NCBI RefSeq assembly: GCF_003634695.1
Contig: NZ_RBWV01000012.1
Coordinates: 1-64,000 of the forward strand
Reading direction: 5' to 3'
DNA: 64,000 bases
Source of the DNA: Motilibacter peucedani
GTDB taxonomy: Bacteria > Actinomycetota > Actinomycetes > Motilibacterales > Motilibacteraceae
The notes beneath the pieces were generated by a model. That model had not been told where the DNA came from. It saw nothing but the letters and a program-made list of their open reading frames with translations, and did not search any database. Made by a program: the position numbers and the translations under genes. This document shows, in pieces, positions 23,139 through 32,495 of this stretch. Position 1 is the first letter of the stretch; each line of letters begins with the position of its first letter.

Positions 23139-23189
23139 CGAGCCCCCGTCGCCGCGCGCGGAGGTCCGCACGTCGGCCACGGGGGCTCG
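23139..23189 (-). terminator. Probable terminator hairpin of tRNA-His
   Basis: Perfect 11-base arms CGAGCCCCCGT and ACGGGGGCTCG enclose about 29 bases that can pair further. It lies directly downstream of the minus-strand tRNA. There is no U-tract, so it may be a processing or intrinsic stop structure of the high-GC type. Confidence 0.5.
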
Positions 23190-23191
23190 GG

Positions 23192-23267
23192 TGGGGTGAG
23201 TGACGGGGCTCGAACCCGCGACAACCGGGATCACAACCCGGTGCTCTACCAGCTGAGCTACACCCAC
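23192..23267 (-). tRNA. tRNA-His (GTG)
   Basis: The minus-strand cloverleaf has acceptor GTGGGTG/CACTCAC, anticodon loop ttGTGat and T-loop TTCGAGC. Position -1 is G (complement of base 23268), pairing with C73 as in all tRNA-His, and CCA is encoded at 23192-23194. Confidence 0.95.
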
Positions 23268-23311
23268 CATGGGCGCGCCGGTGGGGGCCGCGCCGGAGAG
23301 AAGTGTAGCGG

Positions 23312-23926
23312 TCAGCCGGACGTCGGCTGCGCGGGTGCCTCGTACTTCGCCGCGATGGCCCGCGTGGTGTCGGTGTCGGGCCCGGGCTGGGGGACGAACA
23401 CGGCCTCGCGGTAGTAGCGCAGCTCGTTGATGCTCTCGTGGATGTCGGCGAGCGCGCGGTGGCCGCCGGCCTTCTTCGGCGAGTTGAAGTAGGCGCGGGG
23501 GTACCACCGGCGCGCGAGCTCCTTGATGCTCGACACGTCGACGATGCGGTAGTGCATGAAGGCGTCGAGCGCCGGCATGTCGCGGGCGATGAAGCCGCGG
23601 TCGGTGCTCACCGAGTTGCCGGCCAGCGGCGCCTTGCGCGCGTCGGGGACGTGCTCGCGCAGGTAGGCGAGCACCTGGGCCTCGGCGTCGGCGAGGGTCA
23701 CGCCGCCCTCGAGCTCGTCGAGGAGGCCGGAGGCGGTGTGCATCTCGCGGACCACGTCGGGCATGTGCTCGAGCACGCCGTCGGGCGGCCGGATGACGAC
23801 GTCGACGCCGTCGCCCAGGATCGTCAGGTCGCTGTCGGTGACGAGGGCCGCGATCTCGACGAGGGCGTCGCGCCCCAGGTCGAGACCGGTCATCTCGCAG
23901 TCGATCCACACAAGCCGCTCGGACAT
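23312..23926 (-). CDS. orn: Oligoribonuclease
   Basis: A 204-residue cytoplasmic DEDDh 3'-5' exonuclease degrades short RNA oligomers, including linear pGpG from c-di-GMP breakdown. ExoI motif [13 protein letters not shown] is at residues 6-18. ExoII lies around [15 protein letters not shown], and ExoIII with its His and Asp is in [14 protein letters not shown]. Length and sequence match actinobacterial Orn. The start ATG at 23926 faces the divergent CopD-CtaG gene 69 bases away. The nearby diguanylate cyclase makes the c-di-GMP connection notable, though the two are not linked in one operon. Confidence 0.95.
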   Translation of the reverse strand: MSERLVWIDCEMTGLDLGRDALVEIAALVTDSDLTILGDGVDVVIRPPDGVLEHMPDVVREMHTASGLLDELEGGVTLADAEAQVLAYLREHVPDARKAPLAGNSVSTDRGFIARDMPALDAFMHYRIVDVSSIKELARRWYPRAYFNSPKKAGGHRALADIHESINELRYYREAVFVPQPGPDTDTTRAIAAKYEAPAQPTSG

Positions 23927-23995
23927 GGCCTCAACCCTAGGGGGGCGCAGCTCACATCGCCCGCGCACCCCACGAGGGGGCATGCTTGAGGCGAC

Positions 23996-26062
23996 ATGTC
24001 TGCTCCCACCGCGCCGAGCCCCGGCCCTCGCACCGACCCGGCTGCGGGCACCGCCCGCCAGGAGCGGCCGTGGGGCCCGCCGGCCGCGGCGGTCGCCCTC
24101 GCGGTGCTGCTCGTCTCGGCCCTCGTGGGCGGCGGCGACCCGCACGGGTCGACCCCAGGCGTACCGAGCTCCGGGCCGCTCGTGGGCTGGGGGCTGCTGG
24201 TCACGCGGCTGCTCAGCGACGCCGCCGGCATCGCGGCGGTCGGGCTCCTGCTCGGCGCCGCCGTCCTGCTGCCCAACCGCGAGGGCCGGCTCACGGGCAG
24301 CGGCTTCAGCGGTGTGCGCCTCGCCTCGCTCGCCGGGGGCGTGTGGGCGGTGTCCAGCCTGGTGGAGTTCGCGCTCACCACCTCCGACATCCTCGGCCGC
24401 CCGGTGGCCGACGTGCTCCAGCCGCGGGTCTTCCGCGCGACGATGGACCAGGTGCCGCAGGCACGTGCGCTGGTCGTGCAGGTCCTGATGGCCGTCGTGC
24501 TCGCCGTGGCCGCGCGGTTCACCTTCACCGCCGGTCGGGCGCTGGCGCTGCTCGCGCTCGCCGTGGCCACGCTGGTGCCGCCGCTGCTGACCGGGCACTC
24601 TGCCGCCGCGGGCCAGCACATGCTCGCGATCTCGAGCCTGGTCGTCCACGTCGTGGCCCTCGCTCTCTGGGTCGGTGGTCTCGGCGTGCTGCTGTGGGTG
24701 TGGCGCCGCTCGCCGGAGAGCCGGGCACTCCAGGTCGCGGCGACGCGCTTCAGCACGCTGGCACTCTGGGTGGCGGTCGCGGTCGGCGTCAGCGGCATCG
24801 TCAACGCGGCAGTGCGGCTCGCGACCTGGCCGGCGCTGCTCGACACCGCCTACGGCGGCCTCGTGCTCTTCAAGGCCGCGCTGTTCTTCGCACTGGTGGC
24901 GGCGGGCGCCCGTCACCGGGCGGTGACGCTGCCGCGGTTCGGCAGCGACCGGCGCGCGTTCGTACGCCTCGCTGCGGCCGAGCTGCTCGTCATGGCCGCC
25001 GCTGTCGGACTCGCTGTGGCGCTCGGGCGCACGCCCACGCCGGCGCCGCTGGACGAGGGCTCCGACGCCACGGTCGACCTCGACGTGCTGCGCTCGGTCA
25101 TCGGCTTCGACCCGCCGCCCCGCCCTGCGCCGATGCGGTTCGTCACCGAGTTCCAGATCGACGGCTTCTTCCTCACCGGCGTGCTGACGGCCGGGATCCT
25201 CTACGCCATCGGCCTGCGCATGCTGCACCGGCGAGGCGACGCGTGGCCGGTCGGCCGAGCGGTGTCGTGGTACGTCGGGCTCGCCGTCGTCCTGTACTCG
25301 ACGTGCGGCGGACTGGGCGCCTACTCGCACCTGCTGTTCAGCGCCCACATGGTCAGCCACATGCTGCTCTCGATGGTGGCGCCGATCTTCCTCGTCCTCG
25401 CCGCGCCGGTGACCCTGGCACTGCGTACGCTGCCGACCGGCTCCGGCCCCACCGACCTCGGCGCGCGGCAGGCGCTGCTCGGCGTGCTGCACTCACGGCC
25501 GGTCGCGTTCTTCACGCACCCGCTGGTGGCGGCAGGCATCTTCGTCGGCAGCCTGTTCGGGCTCTACTTCACCCCGGTGCTCGACTACCTGATGAACGCC
25601 CACCTGGGCCACTCGATCATGGCGGCGCACTTCCTGCTCGCCGGCTCGCTGTTCTTCTACGTGCTCGTCGGCATCGACCCGGCGCCGCGGCGGCTGCCGC
25701 ACCTCGCGCGCATCGGGGTGCTCTTCGCCGTCATGCCCTTCCACGCGTTCTTCTCCGTGGCCGTCATGTCGACGTCCACCGTGCTGGCGAACGACTACTA
25801 CACGGTGCGGCTGCGCGACCCCTACGGCGTGGGGATCCTGCACGACCAGCACGTCGGCGGCGGGCTCGGCTGGGCGCTCGGCGAGGTCCCCGTCGTCATC
25901 GTGCTGGTGGCGATCTTCGTCGCCTGGGTGCGCGCCGACGAGCGGGAGGCCAAGCGGCGCGACCGCGCCTCCGACCGCGCCGTAGCTCGCGGAGAGGACG
26001 ACGAGCTGGCCGCGTACAACGCGTGGCTCCGGCAGATGAACGAGCGGGCGGGCGGCCGGTAG
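23996..26062 (+). CDS. CopD-CtaG fusion: copper-resistance D / cytochrome c oxidase assembly protein
   Basis: This 688-residue polytopic membrane protein is typical of actinomycetes. The N-terminal half is a CopD-like copper domain (helices around residues 25-345, with [33 protein letters not shown] carrying His candidates). The C-terminal half is a caa3-type CtaG domain (about 395-640), with [18 protein letters not shown] and [14 protein letters not shown] as His/Met-rich helices. It probably moves or inserts copper during cytochrome oxidase assembly. The C-terminal tail is charged and cytoplasmic. It starts with ATG at 23996 divergent from orn. Confidence 0.9.
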   Translation: MSAPTAPSPGPRTDPAAGTARQERPWGPPAAAVALAVLLVSALVGGGDPHGSTPGVPSSGPLVGWGLLVTRLLSDAAGIAAVGLLLGAAVLLPNREGRLTGSGFSGVRLASLAGGVWAVSSLVEFALTTSDILGRPVADVLQPRVFRATMDQVPQARALVVQVLMAVVLAVAARFTFTAGRALALLALAVATLVPPLLTGHSAAAGQHMLAISSLVVHVVALALWVGGLGVLLWVWRRSPESRALQVAATRFSTLALWVAVAVGVSGIVNAAVRLATWPALLDTAYGGLVLFKAALFFALVAAGARHRAVTLPRFGSDRRAFVRLAAAELLVMAAAVGLAVALGRTPTPAPLDEGSDATVDLDVLRSVIGFDPPPRPAPMRFVTEFQIDGFFLTGVLTAGILYAIGLRMLHRRGDAWPVGRAVSWYVGLAVVLYSTCGGLGAYSHLLFSAHMVSHMLLSMVAPIFLVLAAPVTLALRTLPTGSGPTDLGARQALLGVLHSRPVAFFTHPLVAAGIFVGSLFGLYFTPVLDYLMNAHLGHSIMAAHFLLAGSLFFYVLVGIDPAPRRLPHLARIGVLFAVMPFHAFFSVAVMSTSTVLANDYYTVRLRDPYGVGILHDQHVGGGLGWALGEVPVVIVLVAIFVAWVRADEREAKRRDRASDRAVARGEDDELAAYNAWLRQMNERAGGR

Positions 26063-26137
26063 CGCCGTCGGACGGTTGCGCTCCGACCCGCGTGGGACCA
26101 TCGACGCGAGCGCGTCGGACGTGTCCGGGCGCGACTC

Positions 26138-26210
26138 GCCCTCGTAGCTCAGCGGACAGAGCAGCGGACTTCTAATCCGTCGGTCGCAGGTTCGATCCCT
26201 GCCGGGGGCG
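26138..26210 (+). tRNA. tRNA-Arg (TCT)
   Basis: A 73-nt cloverleaf has acceptor GCCCTCG/CGGGGGC, D-arm GCTC...GAGC, anticodon loop ctTCTaa, T-loop TTCGATC and discriminator G. CCA is not encoded. Confidence 0.95.
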
Positions 26211-26255
26211 CCTCTGAGGGCAACGGGCTTCCACGCGGCAGCCGAGGGGAGCAGG

Positions 26256-26654
26256 ATGCGCCCCGTGAGCGATCCCGAACTGGCTGCGGCCCGTACCGAG
26301 TTCCAGCGCTGCATCGAGCAGCGCGACCAGGACCTGGCGAGGCGCGTCCTGCACGACGCGTACGCGCTCGTCGTGGTCGTCCCGCAGCCCGCCGTCATGC
26401 CGCGCGAGCGGTGGGTCGAGCTGCTGCCGGAGTATGTCGTGACGGGCTACGAGGAGCACGAGGCGTTGGTCGACGTCGAGGGCGATGTCGCCGTCGTGCT
26501 GTCACGGGCGACGCAGCACGCGACGTTCCTGGGCCAGGACCGCAGCGGCGTCTTCGTGATCACCGACACGTGGCTGCGCGGTGCCGACGGCCGGTGGCGG
26601 GTGTGGCGCCGGCACTCGACGCCCGCGTCGGCGGGGGCGCTGCCGGGGGCCTGA
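26256..26654 (+). CDS. SnoaL/DUF4440-like small protein
   Basis: The 132-residue soluble protein fits the NTF2/SnoaL-like cone fold: an N-terminal helix pair (AAARTEFQRCIEQRDQDLARRVLHDAYALV), followed by strands ending in a VITDTWLRGADGRWRVWRRHS sheet typical of DUF4440. Members range from polyketide cyclases to binding proteins, so a function is not assigned. The ATG has GAGGGGAG upstream. It follows tRNA-Arg by 45 bases and stands alone. Confidence 0.75.
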   Translation: MRPVSDPELAAARTEFQRCIEQRDQDLARRVLHDAYALVVVVPQPAVMPRERWVELLPEYVVTGYEEHEALVDVEGDVAVVLSRATQHATFLGQDRSGVFVITDTWLRGADGRWRVWRRHSTPASAGALPGA

Positions 26655-26841
26655 GGTCGCCTGGTCGCGCCCGTCGGGCGGCCTCCGGCGCGTGAGGCGA
26701 CGGAGCGAGGATGTCGCACGGATGACAGCTGCCCTGTGCCGGTCGTGACAGACGGGGACGCCGACGCCTGGCACTTTTCCAGGTGTCAGAACGAACCAGC
26801 ACCGAGCGGCCGCAGACGGCCACCGAACCACGGAGGTCCCG

Positions 26842-27351
26842 ATGCCGAACGTCTCCCGCCGCGGAATGCTCAAGTCAGCGGGCGCGCTGGTCGGAGCCAC
26901 CGGCCTGGCCGTCGCTCCCGCGACCGCAGCGCGGGCCGCGGCGGCCCGACCGGCCGGCCCCGCGACGCTCGTCCTGCACGCGTCAGCCCTCCGCCTGCTC
27001 GGCGTCAAGGCGCGCAAGCCCGGTGACGCCATCACGGCACGCGGGCTGGTGAGCACCACCGAAGGCGCCGAGCCCCGCGGCGAGCTGTTCATCACCGGCA
27101 CCCGCATGGCGGCCGAGAGCCTGCTGCTGCCGTCGCTGGCCGCGGTCGAGAACCACCTGTTCGTCCTGCCGGAGGGGACCCTGACCGGCACCGGCACGGT
27201 CGACCACGACGGGCACGGCACCTTCACGGTCACCGGCGGCAGCGGCGCGTACGCCGGCGCCCACGGCACCTACAGCACCCGTCAGAGCGCCGACCACTCC
27301 GGGTCGGGCACCGCCGTCGTCACCCTCGTGCTGCACAGCAGCGCCCGCTAG
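26842..27351 (+). CDS. Tat-exported small beta-barrel (allene oxide cyclase-like) protein
   Basis: This 169-residue protein begins with a twin-arginine signal (SRRGMLKSAGALVG, cleavage near AARAAA). The mature domain has the strand and glycine pattern of the allene oxide cyclase-like/dirigent barrel: GELFITGTRM, FVLPEGTLTGTGTVDHDGHGTFTVTGGSGAYAGAHGTYS. Bacterial members are mostly uncharacterised secreted proteins. It is followed 51 bases downstream by an Hcp-family gene on the same strand, suggesting joint expression. Folding before export is implied by the Tat signal. Confidence 0.75.
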   Translation: MPNVSRRGMLKSAGALVGATGLAVAPATAARAAAARPAGPATLVLHASALRLLGVKARKPGDAITARGLVSTTEGAEPRGELFITGTRMAAESLLLPSLAAVENHLFVLPEGTLTGTGTVDHDGHGTFTVTGGSGAYAGAHGTYSTRQSADHSGSGTAVVTLVLHSSAR

Positions 27352-27402
27352 CACGCCCTGCACCGACAGACCGACCCCCCAGACCCGAAGAGGAAACCCG
27401 AC

Positions 27403-27972
27403 ATGGCCATCGACGTCTTCATGACCCTCCAGCGGTACGACCGCACCTACCTCCCGAGCGAGAGCCAGGTGGACGTGTCGACGCTCACCGACTACACCGG
27501 CCGGGTCATGCCCGCGGCCATGAGGGGCTTCGTCTTCCAGCTCTCCGAGTACTCCTTCGACGTGGAGCAGACCCTCAACATCGGCTCCGCCTCGGGAGGC
27601 GCCGGGGCCGGCAAGGTGACCTTCAACCCGCTGTCGATCACGCGGCTCGTCGACGTGTCGAGCCCGTCGATCTTCCTGGCGTGCGCGAGCGGCGCGCCGT
27701 TCATGCAGCTCGACCTCTACCTGCGCAAGGCCTCCGGCGGTGCCGCGGCGGGGTTCGTCTTCCTGCAGTACACGTTCAAGCTCGTCGCGGTGAAGACCCT
27801 CGCGTGGTCGCACGACGAGGAGAGCCCGAGGGAGTCCGTGACCTTCGACTACGGCGGCCTGCAGGTGAAGTACCGCGCGCAGAACCCCGACGGCAGCGGC
27901 GCCAAGCCGATCGTCAACGGGTGGAACCGGGTCAGCAACGTCGCCGACGTGGGCACGAACCCCATCAACTAG
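27403..27972 (+). CDS. Orphan Hcp-family (type VI tube protein) homologue
   Basis: The 189-residue protein matches the Hcp family (PF05638) in layout: an FQLSEYSFDVEQT strand, a Gly-rich loop SASGGAGAGK, then VTFNPLSITRLVDVSSPSIFLACASGAPFMQLDLYLRKASG. The C-terminal pair ESVTFDYGGLQVKYRAQNPDGS corresponds to the closing strands of the Hcp barrel. Hcp forms hexameric rings that stack into the type VI secretion tube in Gram-negatives. No sheath, VgrG, baseplate or ClpV gene is in this window, and no signal peptide is visible. Its role in a monoderm is therefore open. GAAGAGGAAA serves as its ribosome binding site. Confidence 0.85.
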   Translation: MAIDVFMTLQRYDRTYLPSESQVDVSTLTDYTGRVMPAAMRGFVFQLSEYSFDVEQTLNIGSASGGAGAGKVTFNPLSITRLVDVSSPSIFLACASGAPFMQLDLYLRKASGGAAAGFVFLQYTFKLVAVKTLAWSHDEESPRESVTFDYGGLQVKYRAQNPDGSGAKPIVNGWNRVSNVADVGTNPIN

Positions 27973-28059
27973 CAGGAGTAGTCGACCGGACACGTTGGTG
28001 AGCGTGACGTCGTTCGACCCGGGTGGGGGCGGGGCTCGCCTGCGCTACCGTCTCCGGCC

Positions 28060-28314
28060 ATGAGTCAGACGCAGCTTCGAGAGGCCCGACGGCGGGTCGA
28101 GGGTCTCGCCGTTCTGGCCGCTGTAGTGGGCTACGGGCTCGCTGCCGTGCTGGCCGTGCTGGGGGTGTTCGGAGGCGGTCAGTCGCTGCTCGGCGGGGTC
28201 GTCGCCGCCGCGGTCGTCGTGCTGGTCGTGCGTCTGGGCACCGCGTACCACCGCCTTGCGGTGGCCACGGCGCTCGCCGTCGACAGCCTCCTCGCGGAAC
28301 CGGCGGCAGACTAG
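28060..28314 (+). CDS. Small two-helix membrane protein
   Basis: This 84-residue protein has a charged N-terminal helix (SQTQLREARRRVEG), two hydrophobic helices (about residues 16-36 and 42-60) and a short hydrophobic tail. The ATG at 28060 is chosen from codon usage; the upstream sequence lacks a strong ribosome binding site. It stands alone between the Hcp gene and a convergent conserved gene. The function is unknown. Confidence 0.6.
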   Translation: MSQTQLREARRRVEGLAVLAAVVGYGLAAVLAVLGVFGGGQSLLGGVVAAAVVVLVVRLGTAYHRLAVATALAVDSLLAEPAAD

Positions 28315-28405
28315 CGAGAGCCTCGACATCCGCACGAGCGCGAACAGCCGGCTCGTACACCGCAGTCACAGCCACAACGTGTTGGCGCTGCCGAAGGGAC
28401 GCCCG

Positions 28406-29230
28406 CTACCCGCGCGTTGCACGAGAGTTCACCAGGTCGCCTGAGTACGACAAGTCGTCCTGCGGGCCCACTGGCCAGGCCTCCAGGTCCCTCGCTCCGA
28501 TGACCGCATCGATCAACTCGCGGGAACCTCCGACGAGGGTCGAGTCGAAGTCGACCTCGGTGGCGATGCACCAGCTGCGGTCGGCCGGCCACATCAGGCT
28601 CGGGGACTGGGGGACGAACCAGTCCGGCGTGACCTGGTGGCCGACCGTCGTCGCAGCATGCAGGGTCCCCTTGAAGAGCAGGTAGTTCCGCTGCGGATGC
28701 TGGAGCCGGGGCGCCTCGAGGGCAGCGAGGGGGACGCCCGGACGGCGAGGCGGAACCGGCGGACGCAGCTCCCGCGGACCGCTCGTCGCGCTGACGAACG
28801 CTGTGCCGCCACCGTCCACCCAGCCCCAGCCCTCCCAGACGGCGACGAAGCAGTCCTGGCCACCCGCGTACGGCTCGAGCACTCCCAGGAGAGCCTGCAG
28901 GGCAGGCTCGGCCAGGTTGCCCTCGCGCGGCTTCGGGCCGGTCCACCGTCCGGCCGGCGGGTCAGCCTCCGCGTCCGCACGCGTGGTCCTCGAGATCGAG
29001 TGCCACTGCATGAGGGCGTGCGGGACAGCCCCCGTGGCCCTGCAGACATCGGCCCACGTGAGCCCGTCGACCGGCGCAGCGTTGCCGTCGGGCGGGTGGA
29101 GGACGCGCGCGTACGCCTCGAAGCCCTGAGGCACGACACTGCAGACCCTGCCGCCGAAGCCGCACAGGCGGGGCGCGATCCACGCAGCCACGCCCACGTC
29201 GGTCTCCGGGAGCAGCCCCTCGAAGCTCAT
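28406..29230 (-). CDS. Conserved actinobacterial protein of unknown function, 274 aa
   Basis: This soluble protein contains segments I recall from an uncharacterised actinobacterial family: CSVVPQGFEAYARVLHPP, ADVCRATG, CFVAVWEGWGW, NYLLFKGTLHAA, SPSLMWPADRSWCIATEVDFDSTLVGGS. No catalytic signature is known for it. The ATG at 29230 follows the coding end of the next minus-strand gene by 12 bases, so the two may form one transcript with the secreted protein upstream. No membrane segment is present. Confidence 0.75.
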   Translation of the reverse strand: MSFEGLLPETDVGVAAWIAPRLCGFGGRVCSVVPQGFEAYARVLHPPDGNAAPVDGLTWADVCRATGAVPHALMQWHSISRTTRADAEADPPAGRWTGPKPREGNLAEPALQALLGVLEPYAGGQDCFVAVWEGWGWVDGGGTAFVSATSGPRELRPPVPPRRPGVPLAALEAPRLQHPQRNYLLFKGTLHAATTVGHQVTPDWFVPQSPSLMWPADRSWCIATEVDFDSTLVGGSRELIDAVIGARDLEAWPVGPQDDLSYSGDLVNSRATRG

Positions 29231-29242
29231 CGCCGTCCTCCG

Positions 29243-30835
29243 TCAGCGCGTGCGCAGGAGGGTGCGCAGCACCACGGCTCCACCCACCCGCACCTCCACC
29301 ACGTCGCCGGTGTGGATGGTCGTTCGGAGCCTGTGAGCAGGTCGAAGGGTGGCGTTGCCGCTGGCAGTGAGCCGGACGGTGCCCAGTGCCAACGCGTCCC
29401 CGTCCGCACCGACGACGCTGACCTCGGCCGCAGCGTGCGCGCGGGCCTTGCCCAGCCGGAGGGCTAGCGTCCGCCCGTCCCACGCTGCGCTGCCCGTGCC
29501 GACCACCGATCCGGGCCAGCCCGGAAGCACCGCCGGCCCGTCGACCTCGGTGTCCCGAGCGCCGAGGGCTTCGTACTGGAGGTCGAGGAACACCTGCGGA
29601 CCGCCCGCCTGGCACACCCCGGAGACCGTCAGCGCGGCGTGCCGCAAGGTGCCGTAGACCGGGTCGTACACGGCCTGTGTCACCTCGACATGACCGGCCG
29701 CGACGTCGCAACCGGACGAGGCGTGAGACAGCGAGAGAGCCGCCCGGCCGTCGCCGATCTCGTAGCCGCCGACCTCGAGCGGTCCGGCGTCCGGAGCAGT
29801 GAGGTCGAGGGACCAGTAGGAGTAGTTCTCGTCAGGAGCGGTGCTGATCTGGAAGTGCGTCGTTCCTCCGCTCTGGTACGGCAGGAACTGGTAGGCCGGC
29901 GGGGTGACGGCGCCGGAGGGGGCGGCACCGAGCAGCGTGCGTGCACCAGTGCGCCAAGTCAGGGCCGTCGTCCCGGGACGCAGAACTCCAGCCAGCGGGA
30001 CGTCCACGTCCCCCGCACTCGTCACCAGGTGCAGTGCGGCATCGCGCTGGCCGGTGGATCGCGGTGCGAAGCGGACGCCGACCCGACAGCCGGCCCCGGC
30101 GTACCCGTCGGCCGAGCAGCCGTAGCTGTGGAGCGAGAACTCGCTCGCTGCAGGACCCTCGACCGCCGCCGAGCCCACGTCGAGCGGCAGGCCGTCCGCA
30201 CCGAGGACCCAGACGGCGGCGTCGCCGAAGTCCGTGTCCTTCGTGCCGGACGGGAAGGCCAGGGCGTCGGGAGCGGTGACGACTCCGGTGACGAGCTCGT
30301 TCAGCTTGAGCTCACCGTAGAGCGGGGTGTCGACGCCGTCGCAGTACTGCACGAACGAGAGCCAGAGCCGCTGCACCGATCCGTCAGCGGCGAAGGCGAC
30401 GTCCCGGATCGAGAGGGTCCCGCCGGTGACCCTGCAACCACGCCCGTTGCCGGTCACCAGGAGCCGCGGCAGGCCCGCGCTGACCTCGTCGGAGGCGATC
30501 CGCGGGAACACCCCCGGCACGAGGGCGTGGCCAGCAGGCGCTGCCAGCACGACGGACACGTCGTCGACGTACGTCGGAGTTGCGGGGTTCTGGGCGCGCA
30601 CCTCGACGTAGCTCGGGCCCTCGCTGTACGTGCTGAACTCGGCGTGCGGCGCCGCGTAGAGCCGCGGGACCCCGCCACCGACGAAGTCCCCCGGCGCCGA
30701 GTAGAGGGCGAGGAAGCTGACCAGACGGCTGGACTCCGCGTGTGCGGCAGGCGGCACCGCGACGCTCGCCGCCAGGGCGCAGAGGAGGGCGAGGAGGCCC
30801 GACACCAGGCCGAGCAGACGACGTGTGCGGAGCAC
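29243..30835 (-). CDS. Large secreted beta-sandwich protein, unknown function
   Basis: The 530-residue protein has a clear signal peptide (MLRTRRLLGLVSGLLALLCALAASVAVPPAAHA). The mature chain is beta-rich and has three regions with paired cysteines (NGRGCRVTG...QYCDG, YGCSADGYAGAGCRV, SSGCDVAAG...VCQAGG). Between them is an Ig/abnormal-spindle-like segment (VGVRFAPRSTGQRDAALHLVTSAGDVDVPLAGV) of the type used as structural modules in surface proteins. A C-terminal barwin- or SH3-like end contains IHTGDVVEVRVGG. No sortase signal or catalytic motif is seen. It may be a cell-surface or matrix protein. Confidence 0.7.
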   Translation of the reverse strand: MLRTRRLLGLVSGLLALLCALAASVAVPPAAHAESSRLVSFLALYSAPGDFVGGGVPRLYAAPHAEFSTYSEGPSYVEVRAQNPATPTYVDDVSVVLAAPAGHALVPGVFPRIASDEVSAGLPRLLVTGNGRGCRVTGGTLSIRDVAFAADGSVQRLWLSFVQYCDGVDTPLYGELKLNELVTGVVTAPDALAFPSGTKDTDFGDAAVWVLGADGLPLDVGSAAVEGPAASEFSLHSYGCSADGYAGAGCRVGVRFAPRSTGQRDAALHLVTSAGDVDVPLAGVLRPGTTALTWRTGARTLLGAAPSGAVTPPAYQFLPYQSGGTTHFQISTAPDENYSYWSLDLTAPDAGPLEVGGYEIGDGRAALSLSHASSGCDVAAGHVEVTQAVYDPVYGTLRHAALTVSGVCQAGGPQVFLDLQYEALGARDTEVDGPAVLPGWPGSVVGTGSAAWDGRTLALRLGKARAHAAAEVSVVGADGDALALGTVRLTASGNATLRPAHRLRTTIHTGDVVEVRVGGAVVLRTLLRTR

Positions 30836-30943
30836 GGATCTCCTTGCGGTCGAGGGCCGGTCGGCCGGGGCAGACCCTACAACTGCGCGGTTCGTCGACG
30901 ACGAGGTCGCCCAGGCGTCACGCCGTCGTACGGCTGCTCGTCA

Positions 30944-31729
30944 TCAGCAGGAGCTCTCGGCGATACGGCCGTTGAGCCTGCGCTGCCACAGCACGTCGTC
31001 CCGGCTGCTGACGGCTCGCAGCCTCACGCGGAAGCGTCCGTTGCGATCCGTCCGGACGGCGGTCGCCGGCTCTTCGGTGCAGTCGTCGGTCAGGTCGACG
31101 TTGAGTCGGAGTCCCTTCACCGGTCGGTGCGACCGCGCGAGGCGCACGACGCCCGTCACGACGCTGCTGCGGCCACGGCGGGGCGGCGGGCTGGCCGTCG
31201 TCGTCACGGTGATCCAGTCGACCGCACGCACGTTGACCGAGACGTCGGTGGGTGCGGCGAGGAGCTGGTAGTGGGAGGTGCTGTTGTCCGCGCCCACTCC
31301 GCGCAGGCGCCAGATGCCGGCCTGCCCGCTGGTGATCGCCACGCGTCCCACCCAGGTGCCGTCCGTGGCGGAGCCCTCGGTCAGGTGCAACGTCACCGCG
31401 AGCTCTGCCCGCCCGTGGCCACCTGGGCCGGCGCCGGCGCGTGTGAGGACGGCGCACGGGCAGGGGACGTAGAGCGGCTCGCTGCCGCCGGTGTCGACGG
31501 AGCCGCTCGCGAGGATCGGTGAAGGTGAGGTCAGGCGGACGCTGACGGTCAGCAACCCGTACCCCGTGCCCGTGATGCGTGCCGTCGGCCCGCTCAGGGA
31601 AGCGGCGGCGACGACCGGTGGCCCGTCGGCGGTCGCCGCGGCCGGCGCCCCGGAGAGGAACGCCCCCAGCACCATGGCGCTCAGCACCAGCGGTCGAGAA
31701 CGGTGGAGCAGAGCGTCGCGCATCCGCAT
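30944..31729 (-). CDS. Secreted beta-sandwich protein, unknown function
   Basis: This 261-residue protein starts at the ATG at 31729, which has GGAAGGA seven bases upstream; the long upstream frame is not coding. A signal peptide ends near ATA-DGPP. The mature region looks like two Ig-like sandwiches, the second (DWITVTTTASPPPRRGRSSVVTGVVRLARSHRPVKGLRLNV) resembling bacterial Ig modules with a terminal Cys. A CPCAVL dicysteine segment lies in the first. It is encoded upstream of, and on the same strand as, the larger secreted protein. Confidence 0.65.
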   Translation of the reverse strand: MRMRDALLHRSRPLVLSAMVLGAFLSGAPAAATADGPPVVAAASLSGPTARITGTGYGLLTVSVRLTSPSPILASGSVDTGGSEPLYVPCPCAVLTRAGAGPGGHGRAELAVTLHLTEGSATDGTWVGRVAITSGQAGIWRLRGVGADNSTSHYQLLAAPTDVSVNVRAVDWITVTTTASPPPRRGRSSVVTGVVRLARSHRPVKGLRLNVDLTDDCTEEPATAVRTDRNGRFRVRLRAVSSRDDVLWQRRLNGRIAESSC

Positions 31730-31958
31730 CGAGGATCCTTCCGGCCAGGTCGTTGCCCTCCTAGGAGACGGCATCCGGCCCAGCCGGTTCATCGAGGGCA
31801 CTCGTCCGGCGCCCGTGCCTGCCGTCGACGACGACGAGTCCTCGAGGTCCCGATCCGCACGACCCGAGCGGCGGTGCCGTGCCGTGGCGGTACGGGCGAC
31901 CAGTTCGCCTGGGCCAGGGCGTCTGCACCTCGACAACGCCCGCACGCAGGAGGTCCCG

Positions 31959-32495
31959 ATGGGTCGAATCATCAGCTCGGTGCTCGTGTCGCTCGACGGC
32001 GTGGTCGAGGCGCCCTGGACGTGGGCACCGTTCGACGACGAGGCGAAGGCCGTCGCGCTGGGCGCGCTGCGGACCTACGACGGTTTCGTCATGGGCAGGG
32101 AGAGCTACGAGCGGTTCTCGACGATGTGGGGCCCGGTCGTCGGCGACCCCTACATCGACGCGGTCAACGCGGCGCCCAAGCACGTGGTGTCCTCGACGCT
32201 CGACGACGTCTCGTGGAACGCCTCGCTGGTCACCGGCGACCCGGTCGAGCAGGTGGCCGAGCTGCGTGCGAGCAAGACCCTGGTGAAGTACGGCACCGGT
32301 CGCCTCGACGACCTGCTGCTCGCCCACCGGCTGCTCGACGAGGTCAACCTCTGGGTCTGGCCGGTCGTCGTCGGCTCCGGTCGCCACGTCTTCGAGGGCC
32401 TGTCGACGCCCGTGCCACCGCTGGAGCTGACATCGGTCCGCGAGCTGGCGAACGGGTCCGTGATCCACTCGTACGTGCCGAGGTACGCGGGGTAG
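31959..32495 (+). CDS. RibD/dihydrofolate-reductase-like reductase
   Basis: A 178-residue cytoplasmic protein of the RibD C-terminal/DHFR superfamily starts after a strong AGGAGG site. The family hallmarks are SLDGVVEAPWTW at the N-terminus, FVMGRESYERFSTMW near residue 46, and the C-terminal VNLWVWPVVVGSGRHVFEG. Stand-alone members are predicted NAD(P)H-dependent reductases of unknown substrate. It is not near riboflavin or folate genes here, so a role in those pathways is not implied. Confidence 0.88.
   Translation: MGRIISSVLVSLDGVVEAPWTWAPFDDEAKAVALGALRTYDGFVMGRESYERFSTMWGPVVGDPYIDAVNAAPKHVVSSTLDDVSWNASLVTGDPVEQVAELRASKTLVKYGTGRLDDLLLAHRLLDEVNLWVWPVVVGSGRHVFEGLSTPVPPLELTSVRELANGSVIHSYVPRYAG

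Noticed and set aside
26740-26800. Small inverted repeat CCTGG...CCAGG before the Tat-exported protein gene
   Set aside because: Only five to six paired bases; not enough to support a regulatory element.
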